DNA from: an uncultured Prevotellaceae bacterium
GTDB taxonomy: Bacteria; Bacteroidota; Bacteroidia; Bacteroidales; Bacteroidaceae
Reading direction: 5' to 3'
Length of the DNA stretch: 40,832 bases
Assembly: GCA_946406555.1 (NCBI GenBank)
Contig: CAMJLB010000009.1
Location: 1-40,832, forward strand
In this document: piece by piece, positions 25,996-33,910 of the stretch
Position numbering within the stretch: the first letter of the stretch is position 1
Layout: each line of letters starts with the position of its first letter
The notes under the pieces: model-generated
Seen by the model: the letters and a program-made list of their open reading frames with translations, nothing else
Databases searched by the model: none
What the model was told of the DNA's origin: nothing
Translations under genes and position numbers: made by a program

Positions 25996-27159
25996 ATGAA
26001 TCAAACAAAAACCATACTGCTTGTTTTCGGCACCCGTCCCGAGGCCATCAAGATGTGTCCACTGGTGAAACGGCTCCAGCAGGAACAAGAGACGTTCAAC
26101 ACCGTAGTGTGCGTCACTGGCCAGCACCGGGAGATGCTCGACCAGGTTTTGGATATTTTCGACGTCCGGCCCGACTATGACCTCAATATCATGAAGCAGG
26201 GACAGGACCTGTACGACATCACATCACGTGTGCTTACAGGTATGCGCGACGTGCTGCAACAGGTAAGGCCCGACATAGTCCTGGTGCATGGCGACACCAC
26301 TACGTCCACGGCTGCTGCACTCGCTGCCTTCTACATGCAGATTCCCGTAGGACATGTGGAGGCAGGACTGCGCACATACAACATCTACAGTCCCTGGCCA
26401 GAGGAGATGAACAGGCAAATTACGGGGCGCATTGCAACTTACAACTTCGCTCCGACACCACTGAGCCGCGAGAACCTGCTGAAGGAGAACGTCGACGACA
26501 GCAAGATCACCGTTACAGGCAACACCGTCATCGACGCACTCTACATGGTAGTCAACTGGCTGAAAACAGACGCTGCCCTGGCTGAAGAACAGAAAGGAAT
26601 ACTACTCCATGCCGGATACGATGCGAGCCGACTGGAAACAGGGCGCAAGCTCGTGCTAATCACCGGGCACCGCCGGGAGAACTTTGGCGAAGGCTTCCTG
26701 CAAATGTGCACTGCCATCAAGAATCTCACGCTAAAGTATCCCGATGTCGATTTTGTCTACCCCATGCACCTGAACCCCAATGTGCGCAAACCCATACACG
26801 AGGTGTTTGGCGAAAGGCTGGACAACCTGGGGAATATGTTCTTCATAGAGCCACTGCAATACCTGGAGTTCATCTATCTGATGGAGAAGTCCTTCCTGGT
26901 GCTTACTGACAGCGGAGGCATTCAGGAGGAAGCCCCCGGACTGGGCAAGCCTGTTCTGGTGATGCGCGACACGACAGAACGGCCGGAGGCCCTGACCGCC
27001 GGCACCGTCAAGCTGGTAGGCACGGACTACCGGATAATCATGGACGAGGTGAGCTGCCTGCTCGACAACCGCACTGCCTACGAAAAAATGAGCAAGGCCG
27101 TCAATCCCTACGGCGACGGCCATGCCTGCGAACGCATCATCAACTTCCTTAAACAATGA
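25996..27159 (+). CDS. wecB: UDP-N-acetylglucosamine 2-epimerase (non-hydrolysing)
   Basis: The 387-residue protein has the WecB signature from end to end: VFGTRPEAIKMCPLV at the N-terminus, TGQHREMLDQVLDIF, VHGDTTTSTAAALAAFY, HVEAGLRT, PWPEEMNRQ, GHRRENFG, and TDSGGIQEEAPGLGKPVLVMRDTTERPE. It interconverts UDP-GlcNAc and UDP-ManNAc in the cytoplasm. Length and motifs are those of a complete enzyme. No wecC-type dehydrogenase is in the window, so the polymer may contain ManNAc itself, or the dehydrogenase is elsewhere. Its stop overlaps the next start by 4 bp. Confidence 0.95.
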   Translation: MNQTKTILLVFGTRPEAIKMCPLVKRLQQEQETFNTVVCVTGQHREMLDQVLDIFDVRPDYDLNIMKQGQDLYDITSRVLTGMRDVLQQVRPDIVLVHGDTTTSTAAALAAFYMQIPVGHVEAGLRTYNIYSPWPEEMNRQITGRIATYNFAPTPLSRENLLKENVDDSKITVTGNTVIDALYMVVNWLKTDAALAEEQKGILLHAGYDASRLETGRKLVLITGHRRENFGEGFLQMCTAIKNLTLKYPDVDFVYPMHLNPNVRKPIHEVFGERLDNLGNMFFIEPLQYLEFIYLMEKSFLVLTDSGGIQEEAPGLGKPVLVMRDTTERPEALTAGTVKLVGTDYRIIMDEVSCLLDNRTAYEKMSKAVNPYGDGHACERIINFLKQ

Positions 27160-28262
27160 TAGTACTCATACGCTGCAACGACATCATATCCGACTCACGC
27201 GCTAAAAAGTATCTGGAGTTCTACAAAAAGAACCATCTTGACTACCACATCATAGCGTGGGACAGGCTGGGCAATTCCGAACGTCTACCCAACACTGCCT
27301 ATTGCCCGGCACGAAGTCGCTACAACCAGGGAGGCGTAGCCGCCATCATCGACCGCCTGAAGTGGATGTGGTTCATACTGAAAACGCTTTTCTCCTTCAG
27401 AACCAACCTTCACATTCACGCCTGCGACCTGGACGCCGCCTTTCCCTCTGCTGTCTACAAAATGCTGAGCCACCGCAAGACTTTTCTTGTATTCGACGTC
27501 TTCGACTGGATTTCCGACACGCTCTACAACCAAGGCAGGATTGTCTCCCTGGCTTTCATCTTCATGGAATGGCTCAGCGTGCGCAAGGCCGACCATCTCA
27601 TCATCTGCGAACCTGAGCGCATCAAGCAGATTCCCTACTCCATAGAAGGCCGTTACAGCGTGCTGCAGAACATTCCCTCGTTCAACACCACCGAATTCCT
27701 GTATGACGATGCCCGCTATCATTTCAGCAACGGGCTACACACGCTGACTTATGTAGGCGGATTTACAGGCGACAGATGTCTTTCGGAACTTATCGACGGT
27801 GCAGCAAAAGGCTGCTACAACCTGAATATTGCAGGATATGGCGACCAGCATATTGTGGAAAAGCTATCTGCCTACAAAGGGAACGAGCATATCAGGTATT
27901 ACGGAAAAGTGGCCTATCAGGACGGCTTGCGCATCATGTACAATTCCGACATCATCTATGCCATGTATTCCAAATGCAATCCCAACCACCTCTTTGCGGC
28001 GCCCAATAAATACTACGAAGCCATGTTTGTGGGCAAGCCTATCATCACCACCAAAGGAATCATTGTGGCCGACAAGGCTGAGCAGAACGGATTTGGCTAC
28101 AGCATAGACGAATCGGAGAAGAGCCTGACAAACCTGGTGAAATCATTGTCGGTCAAAGACGTTCTTGCAAAAGCAACATGCGCAGCCTCCTTGTGGAGGC
28201 AATATGAATCGGCCACCGAAAACTATTTGAACAATACCTATTCCGAACTGTTAAAGTCATGA
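27156..28262 (+). CDS. GT-B fold glycosyltransferase (GT4-like)
   Basis: The 368-residue protein has a GT-B layout. The N-terminal half carries HIHACDLDAAFPSAVYKML and VFDVFDWISDTLY, which resemble the acceptor-binding domain of capsule glycosyltransferases. The C-terminal half has TYVGGFTGDRCL, GYGDQHIVEKL and the donor-binding FAAPNKYYEAMFVGKPIIT. It would transfer one sugar to the repeat unit. It is joined by ATGA overlaps to wecB before it and to the next glycosyltransferase after it, so the three are probably co-translated. Confidence 0.85.
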   Translation: MIVLIRCNDIISDSRAKKYLEFYKKNHLDYHIIAWDRLGNSERLPNTAYCPARSRYNQGGVAAIIDRLKWMWFILKTLFSFRTNLHIHACDLDAAFPSAVYKMLSHRKTFLVFDVFDWISDTLYNQGRIVSLAFIFMEWLSVRKADHLIICEPERIKQIPYSIEGRYSVLQNIPSFNTTEFLYDDARYHFSNGLHTLTYVGGFTGDRCLSELIDGAAKGCYNLNIAGYGDQHIVEKLSAYKGNEHIRYYGKVAYQDGLRIMYNSDIIYAMYSKCNPNHLFAAPNKYYEAMFVGKPIITTKGIIVADKAEQNGFGYSIDESEKSLTNLVKSLSVKDVLAKATCAASLWRQYESATENYLNNTYSELLKS

Positions 28263-29050
28263 GCATCACGTTGTCAGTCGTCATTGTAGAATATCGCAGT
28301 CTGAAAGAAATACAACAATGCGTGGATTCACTGAAGTCACATTTAGGTGTCTCCACTGAGATTATTGTGTCATCGAACTCATGCTACACTGAGCAGGAAA
28401 GGACACAGATCAACCAAAAGGACGAAAGCGTGCGCTGGCTATTCAACGAGCGCAACGGCGGTTTTGCATACGCCATGAACCGGGGCTTACGGGTTGCGCG
28501 TGGCCAGTATCTTGCCATTATGAATTCCGACTGCCTGCTTGAATCGGGCCTTGAAGGCATGGCTGAGTTTTTGAGCCAGCACCCCGACGTAGGGGCAATA
28601 GCCCCACAGATGCGCGATGCAGAGGGCAACATTCAAGACACGGCACGCCCATACGTGTCGGTGCCCCGCTACATCTGGCGCCAGGCAAAACGTATCGCCG
28701 GACACAAGACAAGCATTCTAAGCAACGAGATGGACTACCGGCGGATACAGACCGTAGACTGGCTCATAGGGGCCTTCATCATGGTATCGCGAAAAGCCTA
28801 CGAAGCTACTGGTGGACTCGACGACCACTACTTCATGTATGCCGAAGACCTGGACTGGTGCACCCGCATTCGTCAGCAAGGGTTTGAGGTGGTCTACTAC
28901 CCCAAGGCCGTCATCACCTATAAGGGCACTCGCCGTGCACGCAACAACGGCAAGTATGCACGCATCTTCATCAAGAGCCACCTGCGCTACTGGCGCAAGT
29001 TTGGCTTCTTCTTCGGCTACCCACGCCGGAAGCGCATCGTCTTCGAATGA
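28259..29050 (+). CDS. Family 2 glycosyltransferase, rhamnosyltransferase-like
   Basis: The 263-residue protein matches the WcaE/RfbF-type GT2 branch. It has SVVIVEYRSLKEI at the N-terminus, NERNGGFAYAMNRGL, the metal-binding MNSDCLL (DxD-like NSD), WLIGAFIMVSRKAYEATGGLDDHYFMYAEDLDWC, and a basic C-terminus. The GGxDExFFMYxEDxDLC motif is typical of rhamnosyltransferase-like enzymes, but the sugar is not certain. It closes the wecB-GT-GT unit. The convergent DUF4838 gene ends 49 bp downstream; no hairpin is evident in that gap. Confidence 0.85.
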   Translation: MSITLSVVIVEYRSLKEIQQCVDSLKSHLGVSTEIIVSSNSCYTEQERTQINQKDESVRWLFNERNGGFAYAMNRGLRVARGQYLAIMNSDCLLESGLEGMAEFLSQHPDVGAIAPQMRDAEGNIQDTARPYVSVPRYIWRQAKRIAGHKTSILSNEMDYRRIQTVDWLIGAFIMVSRKAYEATGGLDDHYFMYAEDLDWCTRIRQQGFEVVYYPKAVITYKGTRRARNNGKYARIFIKSHLRYWRKFGFFFGYPRRKRIVFE

Positions 29051-29099
29051 CAGCAACCACCAGCAACAATAAGGCTATGACCACAAACAGTCTTGCCAG

Positions 29100-30824
29100 T
29101 CAGTAGTAGTGCAAATCGCGCAGAAGATCAGACAGTCTATATTCGTTTTCACGTATCAGTGTCTCATCGGCCTTGATGATTTCCTTGAAGCGGCTCAGCG
29201 TGCCATCAGCAGCCGAAGCCACGTTGTTGCGCCTAAGTTTCAGGTAATAAAGCTGGGCCGAGAGGCGATTGACACGCTTCTGCATCTCGGCATCGCTCCC
29301 TATAGCCCTTTGGGCTTTCTTCATCAGCTTCAAGCCCTCTGTCAAAAAGCGGCCATCATACAGGCCCGAGTTCCAGTCTATGTGTATCGTGAAATGCTGG
29401 CGCGCGGTTACTCTGCTGCGGCACAAGTCGTAATACTCTTTCACATAGGGAGCAGACTTTCCGTAATACCCCTCTATAAATACTCGGGCCAGCGAGTCGG
29501 TATTCTGCCAGGGGTTCCACAGCAGTTTGGCTATCATCCATTGCTTCAGCTCCGAGAATTCTGCCCATGCTGTGTTGTGAGCCCCTTCTTCCATCACTCC
29601 AATGACACCGTTTTTCGCAAAACACCTAATATTGGCCGACAGAGCATCGAAATCAGGAAAGGGCAGCAGATAGTTGGAAAAGCCCGTGGTATAGTCCCAT
29701 ATATAGATGTTGCGGGTGAGGCGCTGCCAGCTGCTTAGGTCACTCATGAAGCTGCGGTTCTCACTGCATGCTTCCAAGGGGTGGGCCATACAGCACTCTA
29801 TATCGCACAACCTCACCACCACATTGTCGGCAGGGCGAATGCCACTCGTGGGTGCCTTCCGAGTATAGAGATAGGCAAATGTTCCGATATAAACTTGCGG
29901 TGCCACCTTCTTGATTTCAGCTGCAACTTGGTTCACAAACCAGATCATCAGCCCCGACTGCCCACCATACTGCACTGCTAAATGCTGGCAGTTCTTGCAC
30001 TCGCAGGGCCATTGGTTGTCGTTCTGCGACACATCGTAGCACCAGTAGCCCGGATTCTTCGCTATCACCTCTTTCAAGTTCTTTGTCAGCTCTTTCCGCA
30101 TTTTTGCATTGCTCAAGCACAACTGAGCCTTGTCGCTGCGCCTGCCATCGTGAACACTATAGTATTCTGGATGTTTCTTGAAATAGACAGAAGGAGGCAT
30201 CAGCCTTTCAAAAGTATGTATGCCCCAGTAGGCCGACATCTGCCCATGTTCGCCGTTAGACAGTTCGTATTGTGTGTTCAACTTGTTGCGTGCTCCCCAA
30301 TCATGGTGTGCAAGCGCATCATAATAGAAATCGAGTCTTAAGCGTATGGCAGGCTTTTCCGCATGTTGCAGATTGTCTATGGCAAACTGCTTCACGCGTG
30401 GCACTTGGGTACAGTGCGAGGCAAACCAGTGTACCCCCAATTCCTGCTCCAAAAAGGTATAAACACCATACATCGTACCCCGCTCCCGGCCGCCATATAT
30501 ATACAGGTCATGGTCTGCCACGCCATAGGTAAAGCCCTCGTCGGCATCGTCCGGAGCCTGAGTGTGCGTAAGGGCGGCCACCCATTTGTTATGGCCCACA
30601 AAGATGTGCCGCCCGACACCAGCGGGAAGCGACTGCAGGGGCAGCCTCACGCCACTACTCTGCCACAGGAAATGTTGCAGCTCCCGAGCCGCAGTCTTCT
30701 CTGACACCGAGGCATCTTCTGCCACCACAATATAATAATCACTCTTCCCGTTTCTGAAGAGGTAGTCTATGGCCTCCATTTGCTGACATACCAGCAACAA
30801 GCAAACTATAAGCAAGGTTTTCAT
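29100..30824 (-). CDS. Secreted DUF4838 protein, glycoside hydrolase-like
   Basis: The 574-residue protein has a signal peptide (residues 1-18). Residues ~30-130 resemble the GH67/GH20-type N-terminal alpha/beta domain (VSEKTAARELQHFLWQSSG, FVGH, YIYGGRERGTMYGVYTFLEQELGVHWF). The rest matches DUF4838, a (beta/alpha)8-like domain common in Bacteroidota glycan-degrading loci, with QNDNQWPCECKNCQ holding paired cysteines and a VMEEGAHNTAWAEFSELKQWM segment. It probably acts on extracellular glycans, but its activity is not established. It is read against the surrounding polysaccharide-synthesis genes, between the last glycosyltransferase and the acyltransferase. Confidence 0.75.
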   Translation of the reverse strand: MKTLLIVCLLLVCQQMEAIDYLFRNGKSDYYIVVAEDASVSEKTAARELQHFLWQSSGVRLPLQSLPAGVGRHIFVGHNKWVAALTHTQAPDDADEGFTYGVADHDLYIYGGRERGTMYGVYTFLEQELGVHWFASHCTQVPRVKQFAIDNLQHAEKPAIRLRLDFYYDALAHHDWGARNKLNTQYELSNGEHGQMSAYWGIHTFERLMPPSVYFKKHPEYYSVHDGRRSDKAQLCLSNAKMRKELTKNLKEVIAKNPGYWCYDVSQNDNQWPCECKNCQHLAVQYGGQSGLMIWFVNQVAAEIKKVAPQVYIGTFAYLYTRKAPTSGIRPADNVVVRLCDIECCMAHPLEACSENRSFMSDLSSWQRLTRNIYIWDYTTGFSNYLLPFPDFDALSANIRCFAKNGVIGVMEEGAHNTAWAEFSELKQWMIAKLLWNPWQNTDSLARVFIEGYYGKSAPYVKEYYDLCRSRVTARQHFTIHIDWNSGLYDGRFLTEGLKLMKKAQRAIGSDAEMQKRVNRLSAQLYYLKLRRNNVASAADGTLSRFKEIIKADETLIRENEYRLSDLLRDLHYY

Positions 30825-30938
30825 AACTCATTCTCTTAATAATCTTACTATAGTTATAACGTAAGAGGCCAATAGATTATTTGCGCCGCCGCATAATATT
30901 TTTTACTTTTTCTGGTTATATAAAAAATCGCATAAGCA

Positions 30939-31619
30939 ATGAATATTCTATCTGCACTCCGGCTATTAACAGAAGTAAACCTGTGGAAAACAGTTTACTT
31001 TAATTTTCATTACTTCCCGCTAAAAACGGCTATACGCATACCCTTCTTCATTTTCTGGCGAACAAAATTGTACAAGACAAATGGAAGCATACAAATCGAT
31101 GCCCCCATCAGGACAGGCATGGTGAAGTTGGGGGCTTACGCCCTAGGAACTCAAGACATGCTCTACTCAAGAACCATGTGGGAGGTCTTTGGCACCTTAA
31201 TCGTCAAGGGGCCGGCAAGCATCGGGCGTGGAAGCAAGATTAGCATTTGGCAAAATGCCGTGCTGACATTAGGCAACAACTTTAATATAACCGGCAGGAC
31301 CGAAATCATTTGCCACAAGCAGATTTCTTTTGGAAACGACTGTCTCTTATCGTGGGACAATCTTATTATGGACACCGATTTCCATATCATCCGCAATGAA
31401 GAAGGACAAATCATCAATCCGCCTCGCCAAATCACGATTGGCAACCACGTATGGGTGGGCTGCAGAAACACAATACTGAAGGGTGTTTCCATAGCTAATG
31501 GCTGTATTGTTTCTGCTAATTCTACTATTACCCAAAGTTTTGCAGACGAGAACTGCATTATTGGTGGACACGGTAAAATGGCAAGCATCATCAGAAAAAA
31601 CATTGATTGGGAAGTATAA
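30939..31619 (+). CDS. Left-handed beta-helix (hexapeptide) O-acyltransferase
   Basis: The 226-residue protein carries a LbH acyltransferase domain. It has hexapeptide periodicity (IGRGSKISIWQNAVLTLGNN, IANGCIVSANSTIT), a catalytic-type MDTDFHII segment and the conserved NHVWVGCRNTILKGVSI strand. WbbJ/WcaF-like enzymes use acetyl-CoA to O-acetylate a sugar in the cytoplasm. Its place at the end of the polysaccharide genes suggests it decorates the repeat unit. It is AT-rich like the wzx/wzy genes. No convincing promoter is seen in the 114-bp divergent gap with the DUF4838 gene. Confidence 0.85.
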   Translation: MNILSALRLLTEVNLWKTVYFNFHYFPLKTAIRIPFFIFWRTKLYKTNGSIQIDAPIRTGMVKLGAYALGTQDMLYSRTMWEVFGTLIVKGPASIGRGSKISIWQNAVLTLGNNFNITGRTEIICHKQISFGNDCLLSWDNLIMDTDFHIIRNEEGQIINPPRQITIGNHVWVGCRNTILKGVSIANGCIVSANSTITQSFADENCIIGGHGKMASIIRKNIDWEV

Positions 31620-31637
31620 TCAAAAACACAGAAAAAA

Positions 31638-31655
31638 ATGTTTTTGCAAAAACAT
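31638..31655. repeat. Perfect 18-bp palindrome ATGTTTTTGCAAAAACAT
   Basis: The 18 bp are identical on both strands. They start 19 bp after the acyltransferase stop. The palindrome has no loop, so it could be a protein-binding site or part of the termination region. It is the first of several repeat structures in the 316-bp non-coding stretch 31620-31935. Confidence 0.7.
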
Positions 31656-31698
31656 CTGCACATCTGCAACACTCACTGACTATCAAACAGTTAGCTGA

Positions 31699-31743
31699 TA
31701 GCAGATAGGGAGCAGATGAAAATCATCTGCTCCCTATCTGCTA
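31699..31743. repeat. Perfect 21-bp inverted repeat with 3-nt loop
   Basis: The arms at 31699-31719 and 31723-31743 are perfectly complementary and separated only by AAA. Each arm contains AGCAGAT twice. Three related 9-bp units (GCAGACGGA, GCAGATGGA, GCAGATGTA) follow at about 31778-31804. The hairpin has no T run after it, so it is not a standard intrinsic terminator. It may be a REP-like dispersed element or stabilise a 3' end. Confidence 0.85.
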
Positions 31744-31850
31744 CAGGCTTAACTCCTTGATTTTTAGCGCTTTTTGCAGACGGAGCAGATGGAGCAGATG
31801 TATTAGAAAAATATTTCAAAAAAGAGACGCAAAAAAAAATCTGTTTGTTG

Positions 31851-31959
31851 TTCAGCCTGTTTTGGGGTGCAATTCAGGCTGGATTGCACCACAAAACAGG
31901 CTGAATTGCACCACAAAACAGGCTGAATTGAGACCTCATTCAGGCTGAATTGCAACCCC
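31851..31959. repeat. 22-bp direct repeats with one inverted copy, overlapping the GH53 3' end
   Basis: Units start at 31875, 31897, 31919 and 31941, each beginning CAGGCTG(A/G)ATTG. The first two continue CACCACAAAA and the last two diverge. An inverted copy lies at 31851-31874. The last unit encodes the end of the GH53 protein (VAIQPE). Read in the GH53 direction, unit 1-2 and the inverted copy form a stem of about 21 bp with one mismatch, so the array can act as the GH53 transcript terminator. The spacer-free layout excludes CRISPR. Confidence 0.85.
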
Positions 31960-33786
31960 TTGCTTACTCCTTACCACGATGCGCGGCTCTCCACCACGCA
32001 ACGACACGACAGCCGAAGGGCGCATGCCGAGATCTATGCCCAGCTGAGACAGGGTAGTGTGCCCCAAGAGCATGCCAGAGAGACTATATATTTCTACTGC
32101 ATCGTTTGCACTGCCAGTGGCAGGAGCGATGCTTGTCGAAGCAGTCGATGTGGGCACCGGCTGTCCGTCGAGCGGGAATATGCGCAGCCAGGCTATGCTA
32201 GGCAGTCCGTGTGCGCCCTGTGCCGTAAGCTCCAGGGGCATCACTCCGCTCTCTCCTATTTCTATATCCTTGGCGAGATAGTTGGCTGTGGCACTCTTCA
32301 TGAAATACATCATGCCTAAGCTGTCGCCACCAATCTTCAGACTTGCCCTTTGCACATAGTCGGCGGTATACTGGAAAAGAATCCTGTAGCGCCCTTTGTC
32401 GGCAAAGCTGACGTCCCACAGGGCTTTGCCTCCTTTCTGTTCGGCATCGCTCACCGCCGGTTTGCCCATGTCGGCCGATGCCCCTGTGAAGAACGCCACG
32501 GTGTCCGACATCATCGTGAAGCCATCGGTATCGGCGACCTTCAGCCAGGCGGTGTGCACCCCAGCCTCGTCCCACGCCACGGGCAGCTCGTAGGGCGACT
32601 GTGAGAGCGTGCCCACCGCTTTCTTGTCCATGAAGAATTGCACGCTCTTCAGCCGGTTGGGCCTTATGTGGCGCACGTCGGCCTTGAGCACCAGCTGTCC
32701 TTCCACGCTTTCGTCTTGCCCTGGAGCGGTGATGGCAGCCTTCATCAGCCAGTTCACCTCGGTATGCTTCACGCCGAGGAAGGCATCCATCATCACCGTG
32801 GGCTTGCGGGTGGCCTCGTCCCAGGCCCCCATGTCGTATCCGCCCATCGACTCTGGCTCCCAGTAGAAGCAGCCCAGGTCTTTGTTCTTGATCATCTTGT
32901 CCATCAGCCCCACCAGATACTGGTTGCCTATCACGGCCTCTTTCGGATAGTGGCCGGTTTCCACCACCATGCATGGCGTTCCGTAGCGGCTCTTCAGGTC
33001 GTTGATGTTTGCCATCACGCGGGTGATCATGGTCGGTCCGTCTAAGTGAGACCAGCGAGGATATGCCGACAGGCCGATGATGTCCCACTTGGCACCGTTT
33101 TTCTTCAATCCGTCGAAGATGCTGCGATAGAGCGAGTTGTCGTGTCCGTCGGGCAGGTGAACGATGACCTGCATGGTAGAGTCGACGGCCTTCACGGCGT
33201 TGTAGCCGCTGAGCACGAACTTGGCAAAAGCCACGCTTCCCCCCTTGTTGGTCTGGCCCACGGGATAGAGCATGCCGCGCTTAGTCTCGTTGCCCACCTG
33301 CACCCACCGTGGCACCACGCCGGCATCCTTGATGGCCTTGAGCACATCGTAGGTGTGGTCGTAGAGCCGTTGCGAGAGGGCTTCGACGCTGTGGTCGGTC
33401 CAGGCCGAGGGTATGGTCTGGCTGCCCGGGTCGGCCCAGGTGTCGCTGTAGTGGAAGTCGATCATCACGCCCAGTCCCTTCTCCTTGGCCCTCTTACACA
33501 TGGCCACCACCTCCTGCTTGCTGCTGGCACCGCTGGCCACCGTCCACACGCGCAGCCGTATGTTGTTGATGCCTTGCTCCTTGAGTATCTGCAGAATATC
33601 TTTCTGCACACCGTTCTTGTCGAGCCAGCGCGTGCCCCAGCTCTCCATCATGGGAACGAAGCTCACGTCGGCCCCGAAGGCATAGTCGTCGTGGGCCGAG
33701 CGGCTGAAGATGGTGTCGGTAACAGTGATGGCCCTGGCCGACAAGGCGAGCCACGTAACAAAAAAAACAAGTAGACTTCTGTTCAT
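31936..33786 (-). CDS. Secreted GH53 endo-beta-1,4-galactanase
   Basis: The start at 33786 (MNRSLLVFFVTWLALSARA) gives a 616-residue protein with a signal peptide; the longer frame to 33846 passes the -7 element. Residues ~25-360 match GH53: FGADVSFVPMMESWG, NIRLRVWT, MIDFHYSDTWADPG, QVGNETKRGMLYP with acid/base E167, and CMVVETGHYP with nucleophile E276. It would cut beta-1,4-galactan side chains of pectin. The C-terminal part has an Ig-like module (~400-465), a CBM-like beta-sandwich, and a tail resembling a type IX sorting domain. It is divergent from the AraC-type regulator and ends inside a 22-bp repeat array. Confidence 0.9.
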   Translation of the reverse strand: MNRSLLVFFVTWLALSARAITVTDTIFSRSAHDDYAFGADVSFVPMMESWGTRWLDKNGVQKDILQILKEQGINNIRLRVWTVASGASSKQEVVAMCKRAKEKGLGVMIDFHYSDTWADPGSQTIPSAWTDHSVEALSQRLYDHTYDVLKAIKDAGVVPRWVQVGNETKRGMLYPVGQTNKGGSVAFAKFVLSGYNAVKAVDSTMQVIVHLPDGHDNSLYRSIFDGLKKNGAKWDIIGLSAYPRWSHLDGPTMITRVMANINDLKSRYGTPCMVVETGHYPKEAVIGNQYLVGLMDKMIKNKDLGCFYWEPESMGGYDMGAWDEATRKPTVMMDAFLGVKHTEVNWLMKAAITAPGQDESVEGQLVLKADVRHIRPNRLKSVQFFMDKKAVGTLSQSPYELPVAWDEAGVHTAWLKVADTDGFTMMSDTVAFFTGASADMGKPAVSDAEQKGGKALWDVSFADKGRYRILFQYTADYVQRASLKIGGDSLGMMYFMKSATANYLAKDIEIGESGVMPLELTAQGAHGLPSIAWLRIFPLDGQPVPTSTASTSIAPATGSANDAVEIYSLSGMLLGHTTLSQLGIDLGMRPSAVVSLRGGEPRIVVRSKQGVAIQPE

Positions 33787-33818
33787 AGCAGTATAGAGTT
33801 TTATTGGTTTGATGGCGG

Positions 33819-33826
33819 CAAAAGTA
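33819..33826 (-). promoter_or_regulatory. Probable -7 element for the GH53 gene
   Basis: On the minus strand the sequence reads TACTTTTG, matching TAnnTTTG, 32 bp before the ATG at 33786. Its -33 region would fall at about 33846-33850, next to the upstream region of the divergent regulator's promoter, so one regulator-binding site could control both. Confidence 0.5.
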
Positions 33827-33879
33827 CGAAAAAAGATTAAAAGCATGTTGAAACTATTTTTCTTTACGTTGAAAATATG

Positions 33880-33887
33880 TATCTTTG
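33880..33887 (+). promoter_or_regulatory. Probable -7 element for the Reg_prop/AraC regulator gene
   Basis: TATCTTTG matches TAnnTTTG and ends 23 bp before the ATG at 33911. T-rich sequence lies at the -33 distance but no exact TTTG. It supports 33911 over the longer upstream start. Confidence 0.55.
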
Positions 33888-33910
33888 TGGAGCTATATAA
33901 TAATCAGACT

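Noticed and set aside
31851..31959. CRISPR-like array
   Set aside because: The 22-bp units abut without unique spacers, and no cas gene is nearby.
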